64,000 nt of DNA from Flaviramulus_B aquimarinus (GTDB lineage Bacteria > Bacteroidota > Bacteroidia > Flavobacteriales > Flavobacteriaceae): positions 744,001 to 808,000 of the forward strand of contig NZ_BAABJH010000001.1 in assembly GCF_039543205.1 (NCBI RefSeq), given 5' to 3'. The number at the start of each line of letters is the position of its first letter. Positions within the stretch are counted from its first letter, which is position 1. This document shows, in pieces, positions 62,364-64,000 of this stretch. Under the pieces are notes generated by a model, which saw only the letters and a list, made by a program, of their open reading frames with translations, did no database searches and was not told the DNA's origin. A program made the position numbers and the translations under genes.

Positions 62364-63455
62364 CTAATTCTTCACATCTAAAGCATCCCGTAACGCATTC
62401 CCAATCAGCATAAATGCCATAACCAAACTCATAATACAAAATCCAGGAATCATAGCTAAATAGGGTTTACCAAGAATAATATAATTATAGTGATCTTTAA
62501 TCATAGCACCCCAGCTTGCCATGGGTGGTTGTGCTCCAATACCCAAGAAACTAAGTCCGCTTTCAATTAAAATAGCTGCTGCAAAATTAGCTGCAGAAAT
62601 TACAATAACGGGGGCCATTATATTTGGCAAAATATGTTTGGTAATAATTCTGTAATCCTTAAAACCTAAAGCTCTAGCCGCGGTTACATACTGCATTTCT
62701 TTAGCGCTAATTATTTGTCCACGTACAACCCTAGCTACTTCTACCCACATCGTAAGCCCTACGGCTATAAACACCTGCCAAAACCCTTTTCCTAAAGCTA
62801 GGGTTATGGCGATAACCAATAACAAGGTTGGTATGGACCAAGTAACATTAATAATCCACATGATAACAGTATCTACCTTTCCACCAAAATAGCCTGCTAG
62901 ACTCCCCATGAAAACACCGATAACTAGTGATATAAAAACTGCTACAAAGCCTATAAAAAAGGAGATTCTTGCCCCTACTAAAACCCGACTTAATAAATCG
63001 CGTCCATATTTATCTGTACCAAACAGAAAGTTTTTTTCTTTTATAAATTGGGTTACGGAATGGTTTGGAAATTTACTAATATGGATTGTTTTCTCTGCGC
63101 CTTCTAACCCATCAGAGGCATATTCTTTATATATTAAAACATCGTCTTTAAAACTATATTCTGAAATAGGAATTTCAGTTTCTGTGTTTTTTTTTCCAAA
63201 GAACATTTTATCAAAAGCACTTTGATTGGCTTCTATTTTTGATGGAATTGTGAGCATGGTTACTTTAAAACCTGGCTTTTTAGAGTGAATTGCCAAATGC
63301 ATTTGATTGGCATATCGCGAGTTATCCGGTGCAAATACATAAGCAAATACAGATACCAAACCAACAAAAACAATAAAACAGAAACTAAAAACGCCCCAGA
63401 AGTTTTTTTTAAACTTTTGGAGCGCCAGTTGTCTTAGTGAGTTTAATTTACCCAT
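62364..63455 (-). CDS. ABC transporter permease, OppC/DppC type
   Basis: This 363-residue inner-membrane permease is of the oligopeptide/nickel class. It starts with an OppC-type N-terminal helix (about 18-40). A large periplasmic insertion follows (about 45-140, including FGTDKYGRDLLSR at its end), then five helices. The EAA loop that contacts the ATPase is visible as TAARALGFKDYRIITKHILP (about 250-270). The periplasmic insertion is about 60 residues longer than in E. coli OppC. No ATPase or binding-protein gene is in the window. It lies seven bases after the tail-specific protease gene on the same strand. Confidence 0.9.
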   Translation of the reverse strand: MGKLNSLRQLALQKFKKNFWGVFSFCFIVFVGLVSVFAYVFAPDNSRYANQMHLAIHSKKPGFKVTMLTIPSKIEANQSAFDKMFFGKKNTETEIPISEYSFKDDVLIYKEYASDGLEGAEKTIHISKFPNHSVTQFIKEKNFLFGTDKYGRDLLSRVLVGARISFFIGFVAVFISLVIGVFMGSLAGYFGGKVDTVIMWIINVTWSIPTLLLVIAITLALGKGFWQVFIAVGLTMWVEVARVVRGQIISAKEMQYVTAARALGFKDYRIITKHILPNIMAPVIVISAANFAAAILIESGLSFLGIGAQPPMASWGAMIKDHYNYIILGKPYLAMIPGFCIMSLVMAFMLIGNALRDALDVKN

Positions 63456-63462
63456 AAAATAA

Positions 63463-64000
63463 TTAGTTCTTTACCTTGACAGCGGAAGCCACCTTTTTAA
63501 TAGGATATGATGTTTTTAAATCCTCTAATACATTAAGCGCTTCTTCTATATAAACATCTTTACTTAAGCTTTCGTGCCAACGCTGACGCTTTTCTTTTAA
63601 ATCGGTTGTATCTTGTTTAAAAAGGTTCTTTTCATAACTATGCGAATCAAAAGTCAAATTCGTTTTATACTTTGAAATAGCATCAAACTTTTTAGATTCT
63701 AACTCATTAGCCTCTATTTTAGATTTATAAGTTTTGTAGTTTAGTGAGTAAACTGTTTCGTCAATTTTACTTTTAACCCATTTGGCATTATCTTCAATAA
63801 GCTTTAATTGCTCATTATTACTCATACGTTCCTCACTCTTTTTAATAGTTGCATTGTAATCAAAGTAGTTTTCCCATGTTGTATAAGTTGCTGCAGAAAT
63901 TTCATCCCAAGGCAATGGATTCTCTTTATCCTTTTCACCTACATCAATAAAACTAAAACGCCCAGGAACTTTTACGTCACTCTTAACACCTTCTAATTGC
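63463..64000 (-). CDS. prc: Tail-specific (carboxy-terminal processing) protease, C-terminal part only
   Basis: The frame is open from the window edge (64000) to the stop at 63463, so about 178 C-terminal residues are seen and the start lies outside. The sequence ENPLPWDEISAATYTTW followed by a long helical region (LKLIEDNAKWVKSKIDETVY, KRQRWHESLSKDVYIEEALN) matches the DUF3340 tail of Prc/Tsp, the periplasmic serine protease that degrades proteins from the C terminus. The catalytic and PDZ domains are not in the window, so the call rests on the tail alone. An internal start at 63915 is not credible. The OppC-type permease follows after seven bases. Confidence 0.8.
   Translation of the reverse strand, partial: QLEGVKSDVKVPGRFSFIDVGEKDKENPLPWDEISAATYTTWENYFDYNATIKKSEERMSNNEQLKLIEDNAKWVKSKIDETVYSLNYKTYKSKIEANELESKKFDAISKYKTNLTFDSHSYEKNLFKQDTTDLKEKRQRWHESLSKDVYIEEALNVLEDLKTSYPIKKVASAVKVKN

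Noticed and set aside
1..64000. CRISPR arrays, toxin-antitoxin pairs, restriction systems, phage or transposase genes
   Set aside because: I looked on both strands and saw no regularly spaced repeats and no matching protein families; the coding content is housekeeping.

Overview
The window is about 64 kb of AT-rich chromosomal DNA from a member of the Flavobacteriaceae (Bacteroidota). Several things point there together: a Na+-translocating NADH:quinone reductase operon; type IX secretion (T9SS) parts and a very large protein with a T9SS sorting tail; a short 287-residue primary sigma factor; a division/cell-wall (dcw) cluster that lacks murF and ddl; an FtsZ with a very long acidic tail; a lipidated Omp85 protein; and repeated upstream copies of the Bacteroidota -7 promoter element TAnnTTTG. 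Almost every gene is housekeeping. No rRNA, CRISPR array, transposase, integrase or phage gene was seen.

Layout. 1-6.7 kb: a small conserved Cys-containing protein converges on nqrABCDEF (minus strand). 6.8-8.6 kb: the T9SS Plug-type protein and apaG. 8.6-9.15 kb: a non-coding stretch holding nested inverted repeats. 9.15-12.6 kb: a two-gene minus-strand unit (papain-fold-like protein plus NRDE/TANGO2 protein) and pruA. 12.9-17.8 kb: a 1628-residue secreted multidomain protein. 18-23.5 kb: a TPR protein, rsmG, a fatty-acid desaturase, an aminotransferase, a decayed spacer and a response regulator. 23.5-28.9 kb: trkH/trkA, ubiE-porT and an RNA methyltransferase. 29-37.4 kb: tamL-like Omp85, class II aldolase, accD, a lipoprotein, rpsO and pnp. 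37.5-43.8 kb: a LysR regulator divergent from sbtA and a small unknown gene, rpoD, rpe, twin CBS-domain proteins and an MtfA-like peptidase. 44-60.6 kb: tRNA-Arg(TCG), yqeY and the complete minus-strand dcw cluster mraZ-rsmH-ftsL-ftsI-murE-mraY-murD-ftsW-murG-murC-ftsQ-ftsA-ftsZ. 60.9-64 kb: an alpha/beta hydrolase, engB, an OppC-type ABC permease and the C-terminal part of a tail-specific protease that runs off the window.

How the genes work together. Nqr makes a sodium gradient. SbtA is predicted to use sodium to import bicarbonate, which would feed carboxylases such as the acetyl-CoA carboxylase whose beta subunit (accD) is encoded here. Plug and PorT belong to the T9SS, which would export the giant protein at 12.9-17.8 kb. 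UbiE makes the menaquinone that Nqr reduces. The dcw cluster supplies lipid II and the divisome.

The most interesting signals are regulatory or structural. (1) Three TGGTA boxes with exact 5-bp spacers lie just upstream of the mraZ -7 element and match the geometry of MraZ operators. (2) A roughly 200-bp nested inverted-repeat element lies between the convergent apaG and papain-like gene. (3) An sbtA locus has a LysR-type dyad and an unrecognised 103-residue partner in the place where SbtB might be expected. (4) A small decayed coding frame sits beside an orphan terminator at 22.3-22.6 kb. I see no clear new multi-gene defence or mobile system.
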